NCBI GenBank assembly: GCA_023457895.1
Contig: JAEXAY010000037.1
Span: 1-21,750 of the forward strand
Length of the DNA stretch: 21,750 nt
DNA from: Pseudomonadota bacterium
Lineage (GTDB): Bacteria; Pseudomonadota; Alphaproteobacteria; Sphingomonadales; Sphingomonadaceae
Direction: 5' to 3'
A program made the position numbers and the translations under genes. Below, piece by piece: positions 8,214-16,583 of this stretch (positions are counted from its first letter, which is position 1; every line of letters starts with the position of its first letter). The notes below the pieces were generated by a model that made no database searches, was not told where the DNA came from, and saw nothing but the letters and a program-made list of their open reading frames with translations.

Positions 8214-8880
8214 AAATTCTTGTATTTTACACTACTTTAACCTGCCCATTCATTAACATCGGCAATAACCAATCCCTTAATTGAGCGAGTTCTTGGCTTT
8301 GTTTTTCAAGATTATTAATTTTTTGAAAAATAGATTCTAAGTATTTATTAAAATCAGAAATTGTTTGTTTATCAGGAATAACTAAAGTTAATTCATTCAA
8401 AATGGCTTGATTTACGTTTTTCATTATTGTACCACCAGAACCATTCTTTATAGTTTCCTCTAATGATTTGAGTAAAAAGAAAGCTATAATTTTTAAATTT
8501 TTATCATATATCTCATAATGAATAGCAAAACCACAGTACAATGTATTAGGCGCACATTCATATATCAACCTAGTTGCTCCTGGAATTCCACTTCTTGCTA
8601 TAATAATACTATCATTATTTACAGAATATTTTCTAACATCATTAATATTTAAAAAAATAATATCCAAATCTTCATTTTTAATAAAATAACTTGAGCTACT
8701 AATATTTCTTACATTAATAATTGGACAAGCAATTTCGCCTGGATTTGCTGGGTCGTAATTTACTCCATTTTTGAAATTTCCTATTTCCCCCAACTTCTTC
8801 ACCTCCCAACCTTCGGGGATTTCTCTTTTTAAAACGTCGTTATAAACCATTTTTCCGCCAGAGGATTTGTACCCGAGGTT

Positions 8881-8935
8881 GTCATGCTGAGCTTGTCGAA
8901 GCATGGTGTCCCCTTCGACAGGCTCAGGCTGACAC
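8881..8935. repeat. REP-like palindromic repeat inserted in frame in hsdS
   Basis: Two arms face each other: GTCATGCTGAGCTTGTCGAAG from 8881 and, on the opposite strand, GTGTCAGCCTGAGCCTGTCGAAG ending at 8935; both contain CTGAGC and GTCGAAG. The ~55-bp unit therefore folds into a long hairpin. On the minus strand it is translated as QPEPVEGDTMLRQAQHD, without a stop, between the QFEFP and YKSSGGK segments that normally adjoin through a short link in HsdS proteins. This repeat type is widespread as dispersed copies in many bacterial genomes. Confidence 0.8.
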
Positions 8936-9166
8936 GGGAACTCAAACTGCACAAACCAATAATCATACAGCGTTTTTGCCATTTGCTCCAACTCTGCATT
9001 GATCTTGTTGTTCAACTCGATTTTATCGTCTAAGGCGGAAAGAACAGCGGCGATTTTTTGTTGGGTAGGGAGATCATAACTAACAAATTCAAGATTGCTA
9101 AGCAAATCTAAATTTAAATTAGGTTGAGAAGATTGTGAAGAAAGTTTGTTGATGTATTCATTTATA

Positions 9167-9173
9167 TTTTTTT
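9167..9173 (-). repeat. A7 homopolymer at the hsdS frameshift
   Basis: Seven T on the plus strand (seven A in the coding sense) sit exactly where the two hsdS frames must join. One extra A restores the full frame, while one fewer leads to an immediate TGA stop. Homopolymer slippage is a known route to phase variation of hsdS and mod genes; here only one state is seen. Confidence 0.7.
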
Positions 9174-9516
9174 GAGAAAATAATAATACAAATAATTAAA
9201 GTTTGCTTTATCTGCATCAACTCTAACAATTGCAACAGCCTGATTAGTATTCGCAGGAATATCTTGTTTTTCTACAACGGCAATTTTTCCTAAATAAGCT
9301 CCTGCAATTGAAAACAACAAGTCATTTACTTTAATCCTTGACCTTTTTAACTTAATATCCGTTTCCTCATCAATAAAAGTAAATAGTTTCCTATCTAAAA
9401 ATTTAGAATTATAGATCGATTCAGACTTAATAAATTTTATTCCACTTTCTTTAAATTCTCCACCTACAGTTGTTGGTGTCGTTCCTTTAGTTATAACAAT
9501 GGATACATCTTTAAGC

Positions 9517-11133
9517 TTACTCATACCTCAATCCTTTTAATTGCTTTTGAATTTCGGTATCTAAGCGGTTTCCTTCTGCAAATAGTTCTGCTAATCGGTT
9601 TTCAAAACCGTTCATTTTTTCGGTAAATTCTTCTGGGGTAATGTCTATATATTCTATCTTCACTTCAAAATATTGTCCTGCCGAGAAAGAATAATTTTTT
9701 GCTTTTATTTCTTCTCCAGTTACTACAACCGAAAAATCGTCTATTGCCGTTTTATTGTTCATCGCAGCAATAATTTTCTCTTCTTCCTCTTTGGTTAAAA
9801 CAGTGCGTTGGTTTTTACCTTCTTTCACCGTTTCCCCTAATTTGGAAGCATCTACCAATACAATATGTTCATTATCTGCATTTTTATCAAAAAACAGAAT
9901 AGAAACATTTGTGCCCGTACTTGCAAAAATATTGCTCGGCATACTTACTACACCACGCAACCAACCGCGGTTAATGAGTTCTTCACGGATTTTCTTTTCA
10001 ATACCGCTTTGTGCGGTAATAAATCCTGTGGGAACTACAATAGCTGCTTTTCCTTTTTCCGAAAGACTGTACATAATATGTTGGATAAACAGCAGATAGA
10101 TTGCCATTCCATCCTTTTTTGCATTAGGGATTTTCGGGACACCTGCAAAAAAACGAGTTTTATAAGTATCGGATAAAAGCTTGGCTTGATAATCAGAAAA
10201 ATCTAATTTAAAAGGCGGATTAGAAACGATGTAATCGAATTTTTCTTGCAAATAATACGGGTTCAAAATCGTATTGCCTTTCACAATATTCGGAATGGAG
10301 TGTGACAAGCTATTGATGATTAAGTTTAATCTGAGCATATTGGCAGATTTCTGCGAAATATCTTCTGAATAAATGCTGCAATTTTTTTCACCTATCGCAT
10401 GTGCAATATTCATCAAAAGCGTTCCCGATCCCGCACTGGGATCATATGCCTTAACACCATTATCTTTTTCCGTTACTAATATTGCAGCCATAATTCTGGC
10501 AACTGCATGTGGCGTATAATATTCCGCATACTTACCACCAGAGTCGGAGTTGTAATCTTTAATTAAATATTCGAAGATCGTTGAGAAAAAATCGTATTTC
10601 TCAGAAAACATCTTCTCGAAGCTAACATCAACAATTTTACTCAATAAAGCTCTTGCAAAAGCATCTCTTTGTGAAGCATCCCGAATGTATTGGCTAAGAT
10701 CATCAAACATCTTTTCTTTTCCACCACCTTCAGACTTTACAGCGTACAAATGTTCGTTATCTGCATTCAAACTTCTTAGTGTTCCATCAAAATAAATGTC
10801 TGCAAAATTCTCAGAGTTATTCTTGTTATAAACATAGGAAATCATTTGCTCACGCTTCATTTTAGCTGCCTTTGTTCCAATTCTTGCTAACAAAAATTTT
10901 TGTTCACTTTCTGACAGTGCTTCATAAGCCTCTTGAAATTTTTCAGCCTTTGCTAATTTCGGATCAGCCTTTTTAGCTTCATATATGAACTTGTCATTCA
11001 GGTATTTATACAAAAAAACCTGTGTGATAATATTAAATTCGCTTGCATCATTCCCTAAACCATAATTGGCACAAACACTTTTGAGCCCGTCTATTAATGT
11101 TTTGGTTTTGGTTACAAATTCTTGGTCAGTCAT
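9517..11133 (-). CDS. hsdM: Type I restriction-modification DNA methyltransferase subunit HsdM
   Basis: A 538-residue N6-adenine methyltransferase that works with HsdS to modify the recognition site and with HsdS plus HsdR to restrict. The N-terminal helical HsdM_N region (residues about 5-150) is followed by the catalytic domain. The AdoMet-binding motif YDPSAGSGTLLMN lies near residue 231 and the catalytic motif IVSNPPF near 306, both intact. It starts five bases after the hsdR stop, and its own stop overlaps the hsdS start by 8 bases, so R, M and S form one translational unit. The length is typical. With HsdS frameshifted, methylation of the cognate site would be lost unless the frame is restored. 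Confidence 0.93.
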   Translation of the reverse strand: MTDQEFVTKTKTLIDGLKSVCANYGLGNDASEFNIITQVFLYKYLNDKFIYEAKKADPKLAKAEKFQEAYEALSESEQKFLLARIGTKAAKMKREQMISYVYNKNNSENFADIYFDGTLRSLNADNEHLYAVKSEGGGKEKMFDDLSQYIRDASQRDAFARALLSKIVDVSFEKMFSEKYDFFSTIFEYLIKDYNSDSGGKYAEYYTPHAVARIMAAILVTEKDNGVKAYDPSAGSGTLLMNIAHAIGEKNCSIYSEDISQKSANMLRLNLIINSLSHSIPNIVKGNTILNPYYLQEKFDYIVSNPPFKLDFSDYQAKLLSDTYKTRFFAGVPKIPNAKKDGMAIYLLFIQHIMYSLSEKGKAAIVVPTGFITAQSGIEKKIREELINRGWLRGVVSMPSNIFASTGTNVSILFFDKNADNEHIVLVDASKLGETVKEGKNQRTVLTKEEEEKIIAAMNNKTAIDDFSVVVTGEEIKAKNYSFSAGQYFEVKIEYIDITPEEFTEKMNGFENRLAELFAEGNRLDTEIQKQLKGLRYE

Positions 11134-11138
11134 TTTAT

Positions 11139-14100
11139 TTATTGGTAGTTAAATTGATAAAGATACTCGTTGACAATCAAGTGATTAATTTTTTCGGTAG
11201 TATCAAAATCCAGTTTCAATTTTTGTTGATCGATAAATTGATCGATAACAATACTCATTACTTCTTCTTTAAAGTATTCGTCATTTTGCATCAGGTTGAT
11301 GTTTTTTAAGAAAATACTATCCACAACATTTTTTGTCTGCAACAATGCATCATAAATCTGAGATTCTTTGGCAGAAACCGTGTTTTTCTCTAATAATCTT
11401 TTGTGGATTCTTACATACTTTTCGTCACCGTCGTATTTTTCTCTCAAGTTATTATTTTTACGATTGAGTTCTTTTACTTCATCATAAATTCTGGACAAAA
11501 TAACAATATTTTCTCGCATGTCTTCTTGCGACACTTCATCAAGATTTTTGTTTTTAAAAATGCGCTCCAATTCTTCACGAAGTGAGATAAACTCTGGTGA
11601 TGTTTGGTCAAAATTGCGTTGCAGTTCTTCTCTTGTCTTTCTCAATTGATCTCTTAACTTATCCGCAAGAATCATTTCTTCTTCCGAAACCTTTTCGAAT
11701 TGGAAGAAAATATCTTCTAAAGCAATGTTCAATAAATTTGAAGTTGCCGCATCAGAGTTAATTTCATCTACTAAATTCAAGGTATCCAATCGTGATTGTG
11801 CTACTTTAAGTAACTGATTAAGCTTATTAAAATCTAAAGTATTTAATAAATCGGTTTCATCTTGGAAACGAATAATGTTTTTTAATTCTCTAGCAGTATT
11901 AAGGATTTTTACCAATTCTATTAATTGGGATTTATCCTTAATCTCGTCCGTCTGCAATCGGAAGTTTTCTGCATTTTTTATATCAAACTGGAAAAGTTTA
12001 TCCTTGATGTTGATGATGTCAGCTTCAATTTCTTCTCTAGTCTTAAAAAGATTACTGTAAGATTGCATCTCGTCACCGAGTTCTTCTTGTAATTCTTCAA
12101 AATAATTTTGGTTTGTTTCCTTAAACTCTTTTGTAATATCTGCGAAATCGACAACGTGACCATATCTATACTTTTTATAGGGTCTATTTACTCTTGTCAA
12201 TGTTTGCAAAAGGTTATGATTTTTCACGACTCTTGCCAGATACAATTTCTTTAATCGTTTTGCATCAAAACCCGTCAAAAGCATATTGTAAACAAATAGA
12301 ATATCTATTTTACCTAATTTATAGGCTGAGATTAGATCTTTGCGGGTCAATTTATCGTTTTCATCATGAAGGATAAGCGAAGCTTTCAGATTGGGACGAT
12401 TTTTTGTTTTGTAAGAAGCTCTAGATTCAGCCACGAGCTTTACCGATTCAGTTTCCTGTGTTCCAAATTTCTTTTCAAAGAAATTAAATAATTCCCTAGC
12501 TTGATCTGCGCTGTCACAAACTACCATTCCGCCTAAAGAATCATCTTGCCAATATTCCCTAAAAGAGTATAAATCCTCCAAAATATACTCCAACATTGGT
12601 TCAGCAAATTTTGGATGAGCAAATATTTCACTCTTAGAAATATCACCTTTCAAAATCTTGATCTGGTCAATGATATCCTTCATCTGCATACTATACTTTG
12701 TCGCAATAGCTTCACGTATTAATCGTAAAGTATAGCCATCTGCAATAGAAGAGTTATAATAGTATTTGTGAATGTAATCTCCAAAAATTAATTTAGAGTC
12801 ATATTGTTTAGCAACTTCTTTTAACAAAGGTGTTCCTGTTAGTGCAATCTTCACCGAATCTTGGTCAGACTTCAATAAATTCAGAAGGTAGCTACCTTTT
12901 GGATTATAGCTTCGATGCGCTTCATCAATAAAAAATACACGCTGGATATTGAGATCGTAATCGATCTTCTCAATAACAGTGCTATCTTCCGAAAATTTTT
13001 GAATATTGACGACAGTAATTTCTAATTCTCCTGAATTATTCTGTAGTGCTCCAACTTTTTTCATGTCAGCAACAAATTCTGCACGAGAATTCACCATCTT
13101 AACTAGAAGTCCTCGTTTCGAAAATTCATTATTCGCCTGAATGGCAAGATCCAAGCGATCTACAATGAAATAGAATTTTGGAATTGTATTTTTCTTTTGG
13201 TAGTAATCCGTCAGAAACTTAACGTTATAGAACGCCAAAGCTGTTTTCCCAGAACCTTGAGTATGCCAAATAATTCCTTTTTTGACATCCTCATCTAATT
13301 TTTTTGCAATTGCCTTTGTTGCAAAAATCTGAGGATAACGCATGATATGCTTTTGGATCTCTTTAGTACCATCAGGTTTTTCTTCATCCAAATAAGCAAT
13401 GGCATATTGTAGGATAAACGCCAACCTCTCTTTAGAAAGCAATGAGGTGAGGATTCTATTGGTCGGTTTATTATAATCTTTATTGGTAATAAACTCGTCT
13501 GTATGCTTAATGGCAACAATATTATTGTCTTTAAGAATTACGTTTTCTAAATCTTGATTTTCTGGTTGTAATAATCGTGTAAGGTTTAAATTTTCTTCTT
13601 CTCTAAAGTAGTTAAAATGAACATCTTCTTTGGAAGGTGTGCCATAATAAGCTCCCATAATTGGTTCTACAACCCCATCTTCATACTCCATATTGTTAGA
13701 GAAGATCATGAGCTGTGTGATATTTGTGAAAACATTGAATGCCTTTAAGCTAAAACGTTTATTAATACGCTTTCTCTCTGCTAAAACACCATCTTTGTTA
13801 TTCGGCTTTTTAACCTCAATAAAAACTAAAGGCATCCCATTGATGAAAATACTGATATCTGGACGAAATTCTTCGTCACCATTTTTACACGTTAACTCTG
13901 TTGTTACATGAAAGCTGTTGTTATTAAAATTATCAAAATCGATAAGTTTAATTCCTGAAGTGTTTACTAAACTTTTATAAAATTCACGACCTAGGTCGTT
14001 ATACTTAAGTTTTAAGCTTACCTCGTCTAAAACTTTTTGAGCTTCTTGCTCAGAAAGATTCCCATTAATTTCGCTTATGCTTTTTAAGAATAAATCAGGG

Positions 14101-14216
14101 AAAATATTGTTTTCTTCAATTCTATCTTGATGACTTCTCGGAATATAATGATAACCAAGCCTACACAAATGTAATATTGCAGGTATCTTGACTCTTGAAT
14201 CTTCGTTAAATGCCAT
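11139..14216 (-). CDS. hsdR: Type I restriction endonuclease subunit HsdR
   Basis: A 1025-residue motor-nuclease subunit that translocates DNA using ATP and cuts it away from the recognition site. The N-terminal PD-(D/E)XK nuclease has the Asp of DISIFING near residue 119 and EVKKPN near 134. The superfamily 2 helicase follows: Walker A HTQGSGKT near 320, the DEAH-type FFIDEAHRSY near 430, the later motif SVKIALTGTPLL, and the VNRPYKKYRYGHVVDFAD segment typical of HsdR near 690. The C-terminal third is a charged helical region that contacts the methyltransferase. It is the first gene of the long minus-strand cargo run and no interruption is seen. A weak -7-like TATCTTTA lies at 14241-14248. 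Confidence 0.93.
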   Translation of the reverse strand: MAFNEDSRVKIPAILHLCRLGYHYIPRSHQDRIEENNIFPDLFLKSISEINGNLSEQEAQKVLDEVSLKLKYNDLGREFYKSLVNTSGIKLIDFDNFNNNSFHVTTELTCKNGDEEFRPDISIFINGMPLVFIEVKKPNNKDGVLAERKRINKRFSLKAFNVFTNITQLMIFSNNMEYEDGVVEPIMGAYYGTPSKEDVHFNYFREEENLNLTRLLQPENQDLENVILKDNNIVAIKHTDEFITNKDYNKPTNRILTSLLSKERLAFILQYAIAYLDEEKPDGTKEIQKHIMRYPQIFATKAIAKKLDEDVKKGIIWHTQGSGKTALAFYNVKFLTDYYQKKNTIPKFYFIVDRLDLAIQANNEFSKRGLLVKMVNSRAEFVADMKKVGALQNNSGELEITVVNIQKFSEDSTVIEKIDYDLNIQRVFFIDEAHRSYNPKGSYLLNLLKSDQDSVKIALTGTPLLKEVAKQYDSKLIFGDYIHKYYYNSSIADGYTLRLIREAIATKYSMQMKDIIDQIKILKGDISKSEIFAHPKFAEPMLEYILEDLYSFREYWQDDSLGGMVVCDSADQARELFNFFEKKFGTQETESVKLVAESRASYKTKNRPNLKASLILHDENDKLTRKDLISAYKLGKIDILFVYNMLLTGFDAKRLKKLYLARVVKNHNLLQTLTRVNRPYKKYRYGHVVDFADITKEFKETNQNYFEELQEELGDEMQSYSNLFKTREEIEADIINIKDKLFQFDIKNAENFRLQTDEIKDKSQLIELVKILNTARELKNIIRFQDETDLLNTLDFNKLNQLLKVAQSRLDTLNLVDEINSDAATSNLLNIALEDIFFQFEKVSEEEMILADKLRDQLRKTREELQRNFDQTSPEFISLREELERIFKNKNLDEVSQEDMRENIVILSRIYDEVKELNRKNNNLREKYDGDEKYVRIHKRLLEKNTVSAKESQIYDALLQTKNVVDSIFLKNINLMQNDEYFKEEVMSIVIDQFIDQQKLKLDFDTTEKINHLIVNEYLYQFNYQ

Positions 14217-14387
14217 TAATTTTTTCAGTTTTTAAGAGGTTAAAGATAACAAAACACTAAGAAAGGAAAAAACGAAAAAAAATAATTATTGTTCTACTGG
14301 AAGTTTCCGATTTTAACTGCTTAATCACTTTTTATTTGTTATGAAAAAACTCTATTTTTGCTTTAGAAAAATTAAAATCAACGTAAA

Positions 14388-14522
14388 GCGTAAGCTATCG
14401 TATTGGTACAAGAAAACTAGGAATCTTCTAAACAGCCAAAATCCGATAGCCTTACGCCGTATAATTATACGGCGTGGGCTGTGGCAATATATTTGGCTGT
14501 GGGTATCCTAGTACCTCTTGTA
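14388..14522. repeat. Long imperfect inverted repeat with a perfect 22-bp palindrome
   Basis: Three blocks of the left arm, TACAAG (14407), ACTAGGA (14416) and ACAGCCAAA (14432), pair with their complements at 14517-14522, 14506-14512 and 14492-14500. A second nested pair is GCGTAAGCTATCG (14388-14400) with CGATAGCCTTACGC (14444-14457). At the centre 14454-14475 is a perfect palindrome, ACGCCGTATAA followed by its complement. With the recombinase-like relic beside it, this accounts for most of the 379 bases between hsdR and the plus-strand gene. It may be a MITE-like element, a structured RNA or a recombination site; I cannot decide between them. Confidence 0.6.
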
Positions 14523-14553
14523 TAAATTGAGCTTCAGTTCCACGCTTTTTCAT
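14452..14553 (-). pseudogene. Possible relic of a tyrosine recombinase C-terminus
   Basis: A short minus-strand frame contains RGTEAQFIQEVLGY (14503-14544), which resembles the G-(T/I)-(D/E)-x-x-x-IQ-E-x-LG-H segment just before the catalytic Tyr of XerC/D-type recombinases. The following residues (PQPNILPQPTPYN) do not continue the family, and the expected T-x-x-Y box is missing. The frame runs into the central palindrome. If the resemblance is real this is a decayed fragment with no activity. Confidence 0.35.
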
Positions 14554-14595
14554 TTTAAAATTAGAAAATATTGGAACTGTATTTTCAAAAATTAA

Positions 14596-15180
14596 ATGGA
14601 AACAACTACAGAAAATCCCACAAAAGAGTATCATCAAGTTTTACAAAAATTTATTAATACAGCTTTATTTGGGAAAATTCGGAATCCAAATTTCAGCAAA
14701 AATAAAGGAGGTGTTGAATTACAAAACAAGCTTTTAGATTTTTACCAGTTACTGGAAAGCCAAAGTATTGAGGAAAGAAAAGAAACGATATCAACGTTTT
14801 ACGACAAAATTCTTGTTGATTTTCATAAAATATTGAAAGACAAAAACCTCATTGACTTGATGAATTGCTACGGGTTCAGCAATTTTAGAGTAATAATCAA
14901 TCTGTTTAGGATGTTAGGTGCTGGAAATTCTAAAACTGTATTTGATCCTCATAAAAATGATTCCAATATTTTATCTGAGTTAATAATGGGAAGTCAATTT
15001 CCCGATGAAATTCATTCGTATTTGTGTATGCAATTTTTCGATTTATTCAATCACATTCCTCAAAAACAACAAGTTATTACAGAGGAACAATATCAATTTT
15101 TGATTGATCGATATGTTGGAGAATATGAATATTTCAAAGTAATTAATATCGTTTATCAAAAGTGGGATGAACTAACATAG
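14596..15180 (+). CDS. Hypothetical protein, the only plus-strand gene of the element
   Basis: A 194-residue soluble protein starting METTTENPTKEYHQVLQKF. I do not recognise a family. It looks mainly helical, with no signal peptide, membrane segment, Cys cluster or nucleotide-binding motif. Segments such as LIDLMNCYGFSNFRVIINLF and YLCMQFFDLFNHIPQKQQ suggest a compact helical bundle. It converges on the coiled-coil membrane gene with three bases between the two stops and no obvious terminator. Its start lies about 70 bases beyond the structured repeat at 14388-14522, with only a weak -7-like box. It belongs neither to the restriction operon nor to the mobilization operon by orientation, which suggests separate acquisition or separate regulation. 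Confidence 0.7.
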   Translation: METTTENPTKEYHQVLQKFINTALFGKIRNPNFSKNKGGVELQNKLLDFYQLLESQSIEERKETISTFYDKILVDFHKILKDKNLIDLMNCYGFSNFRVIINLFRMLGAGNSKTVFDPHKNDSNILSELIMGSQFPDEIHSYLCMQFFDLFNHIPQKQQVITEEQYQFLIDRYVGEYEYFKVINIVYQKWDELT

Positions 15181-15183
15181 GTA

Positions 15184-15672
15184 TTATTTGCTTTTCTTTT
15201 CATCGAGCCATTTATTATACTTATCTATCTGTTTGGACTCTTTTATATATTCTTCTAATACAGTATTGTAAGATTTTACTTTTGCTAAATCATCTTTAAT
15301 TGTTGATTTCGAATTTTGTCCACTTATCCCAAAAAAGATTGCTCCAGAGGTAATGGCAAAAGCAACTAACAAATAGAAAAAGTAATTTGACAAACCTTCC
15401 TTTTTCTTCTTCTGGATCTCTTCTAGTTTTTCATAATTATTTTGAAATAAAATCTCCAATCGACCGATTTCTTTTGACAATTCAGTTTTTATTTTAGTAC
15501 TCGTCAATGTCAGCTGATCGAGGTTTGGTTCGATCTTAATTTGTTTCAAGCTCTGTATTTTATTATTTAATTCAGGTGCTATATTTTTTGTTTCAGACAT
15601 CAAAACTTTAATATCTTCAATCTGTTCCAAGAAAACTTCTAAAGTGTCTTGCAATTTTGGTGTTGCTTTCAT
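15184..15672 (-). CDS. Coiled-coil membrane protein of the mobilization operon
   Basis: A 162-residue protein with a charged helical N-terminal region likely to form a coiled coil (residues about 1-92, ending EEIQKKKK), one transmembrane helix (about 97-116, YFFYLLVAFAITSGAIFFGI) and a charged C-terminal tail. The Lys run before the helix suggests that the N-terminal part faces the cytoplasm. It follows the relaxase by 12 bases on the same strand, so it is probably cotranscribed. A membrane protein beside a relaxase could tether the relaxosome to the membrane or to a helper coupling protein; that role is inference. No known domain is recognised. Confidence 0.7.
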   Translation of the reverse strand: MKATPKLQDTLEVFLEQIEDIKVLMSETKNIAPELNNKIQSLKQIKIEPNLDQLTLTSTKIKTELSKEIGRLEILFQNNYEKLEEIQKKKKEGLSNYFFYLLVAFAITSGAIFFGISGQNSKSTIKDDLAKVKSYNTVLEEYIKESKQIDKYNKWLDEKKSK

Positions 15673-15684
15673 AATTCGAATTTT

Positions 15685-16554
15685 TTAATAACTCATTCCT
15701 TGCGAAATAACCTTTTTTATCAAGGTTGTTGCGATTTTTGATGCCATGTTAATCGCTAAGTTTTGTGTGATTTCAAGTGGTTTTGTGAAAGAAATTTGAG
15801 GGTTTTTAAATGGAACTCCTTTTTCCATAATATTTTTCAATCCAAGATTTCGATGAACCTCACTTGCTTTGAAATCTTTTCCCGTAGCTAAATCTAACAT
15901 TCGATGTCCCTGCACCTGTCCTTGTTTGTTAATTGTGGGCGTTACTTTCACCCCTAATTCTTGCATTTGCTTCATGTAAGACTCCATAGAATCAGGCATT
16001 TTACTCATGACAAACTGATGCTTTTTCACTATTCCATTTTTTATTGCTCTATCAACATCTTTTTCCATTTCAATTGTTTTCAGCTTGTTAATCATTTTTT
16101 CTTTTGCAGATACAAGACCTCGTTCCTTTGCAACTTCATGACCTGCCCATTGCGCTTTTTTACCGATGTGGTTATCTGGAATTAATGCTCCATTTTCCTT
16201 TACTCTATTGGCTATTACGTGGATGTGTTTATGCTGCTTTTCTGTGTGGACAAATGCGATGAATTGCTGCTTTTCGGGATCAATTCCAAGTTTATTCATA
16301 AAATCTTTGGTGATTTCACGAAGCTCTTTATTCGACAACTTTTTCCCCTCTTCTTTTTCTGGAGATATCACTAAAGAAAAGGTTTTGTTGGTTGCATTTT
16401 GATTTAAGTCTTGAATAATTTTCATTTCATGGAGAATTTCTGTTGGCTTTTCTCCAGATAGTCCATTCCTACACAATTCAAATCCCTTTTCATCTTGCAT
16501 CACGTAATTTGCTAATGCACTGCCACCTTTACAAGCTTGAGCCATTCCAATCAT
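15685..16554 (-). CDS. MOBP-type relaxase/mobilization nuclease
   Basis: A 289-residue relaxase that would nick oriT and pilot the single strand during transfer. The N-terminus has the candidate catalytic Tyr18 in LANYVMQD. The metal-binding histidine motif HKHIHVIANRV near residue 112 is the HxHxxN hallmark of the relaxase family. The preceding FIAFVHTEKQ also fits. The C-terminal ~110 residues have no helicase or primase domain, normal for small mobilization proteins. It lies 29 bases after the mobC-like gene and ahead of the coiled-coil membrane gene, forming a three-gene mobilization unit. The hairpin-rich oriT candidate is just upstream of mobC. All motifs look intact. Confidence 0.88.
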   Translation of the reverse strand: MIGMAQACKGGSALANYVMQDEKGFELCRNGLSGEKPTEILHEMKIIQDLNQNATNKTFSLVISPEKEEGKKLSNKELREITKDFMNKLGIDPEKQQFIAFVHTEKQHKHIHVIANRVKENGALIPDNHIGKKAQWAGHEVAKERGLVSAKEKMINKLKTIEMEKDVDRAIKNGIVKKHQFVMSKMPDSMESYMKQMQELGVKVTPTINKQGQVQGHRMLDLATGKDFKASEVHRNLGLKNIMEKGVPFKNPQISFTKPLEITQNLAINMASKIATTLIKKVISQGMSY

Positions 16555-16583
16555 AATTTTTGTTTTTTTCCGACTATAAAATC

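Larger units (their letters stand above)
8227..9524 (-). pseudogene. hsdS: Type I restriction specificity subunit HsdS, frameshifted at an A7 tract
   Basis: HsdS selects the target sequence for HsdM and HsdR through two target-recognition domains (TRDs). The frame runs 120 codons from 9524 (MSKLKDVSIVITKGTTPTT) and stops at 9162. The rest (about 310 codons, to 8227) is one frame away. Eight A residues instead of seven at 9167-9173 would join them as FLKKNINEYINKL, giving an uninterrupted protein of about 430 residues, a normal length. TRD1 is in the first part. The central helix (PTQQKIAAVLSALDDKIELNN) and TRD2 follow, ending LRDWLLPMLMNGQVKVV. The apparent start of the second part is a TTG inside the coding region, not a real start. 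An in-frame palindromic repeat lies at 8881-8935. The ATG overlaps the hsdM stop by 8 bases. It could be a phase-variable gene, a decayed gene or a sequencing error. Confidence 0.85.

Noticed and set aside
9105..9105. Independent start for a separate half-HsdS protein
   Set aside because: The only nearby start is a TTG inside the continuing HsdS frame, which is open upstream to the A7 tract; a frameshifted single gene explains it better.
14454..14475. Integron attC site
   Set aside because: The palindrome is perfect and lacks the RYYYAAC/GTTRRRY simple-site pair and bulged bases typical of attC; no integron integrase is present.
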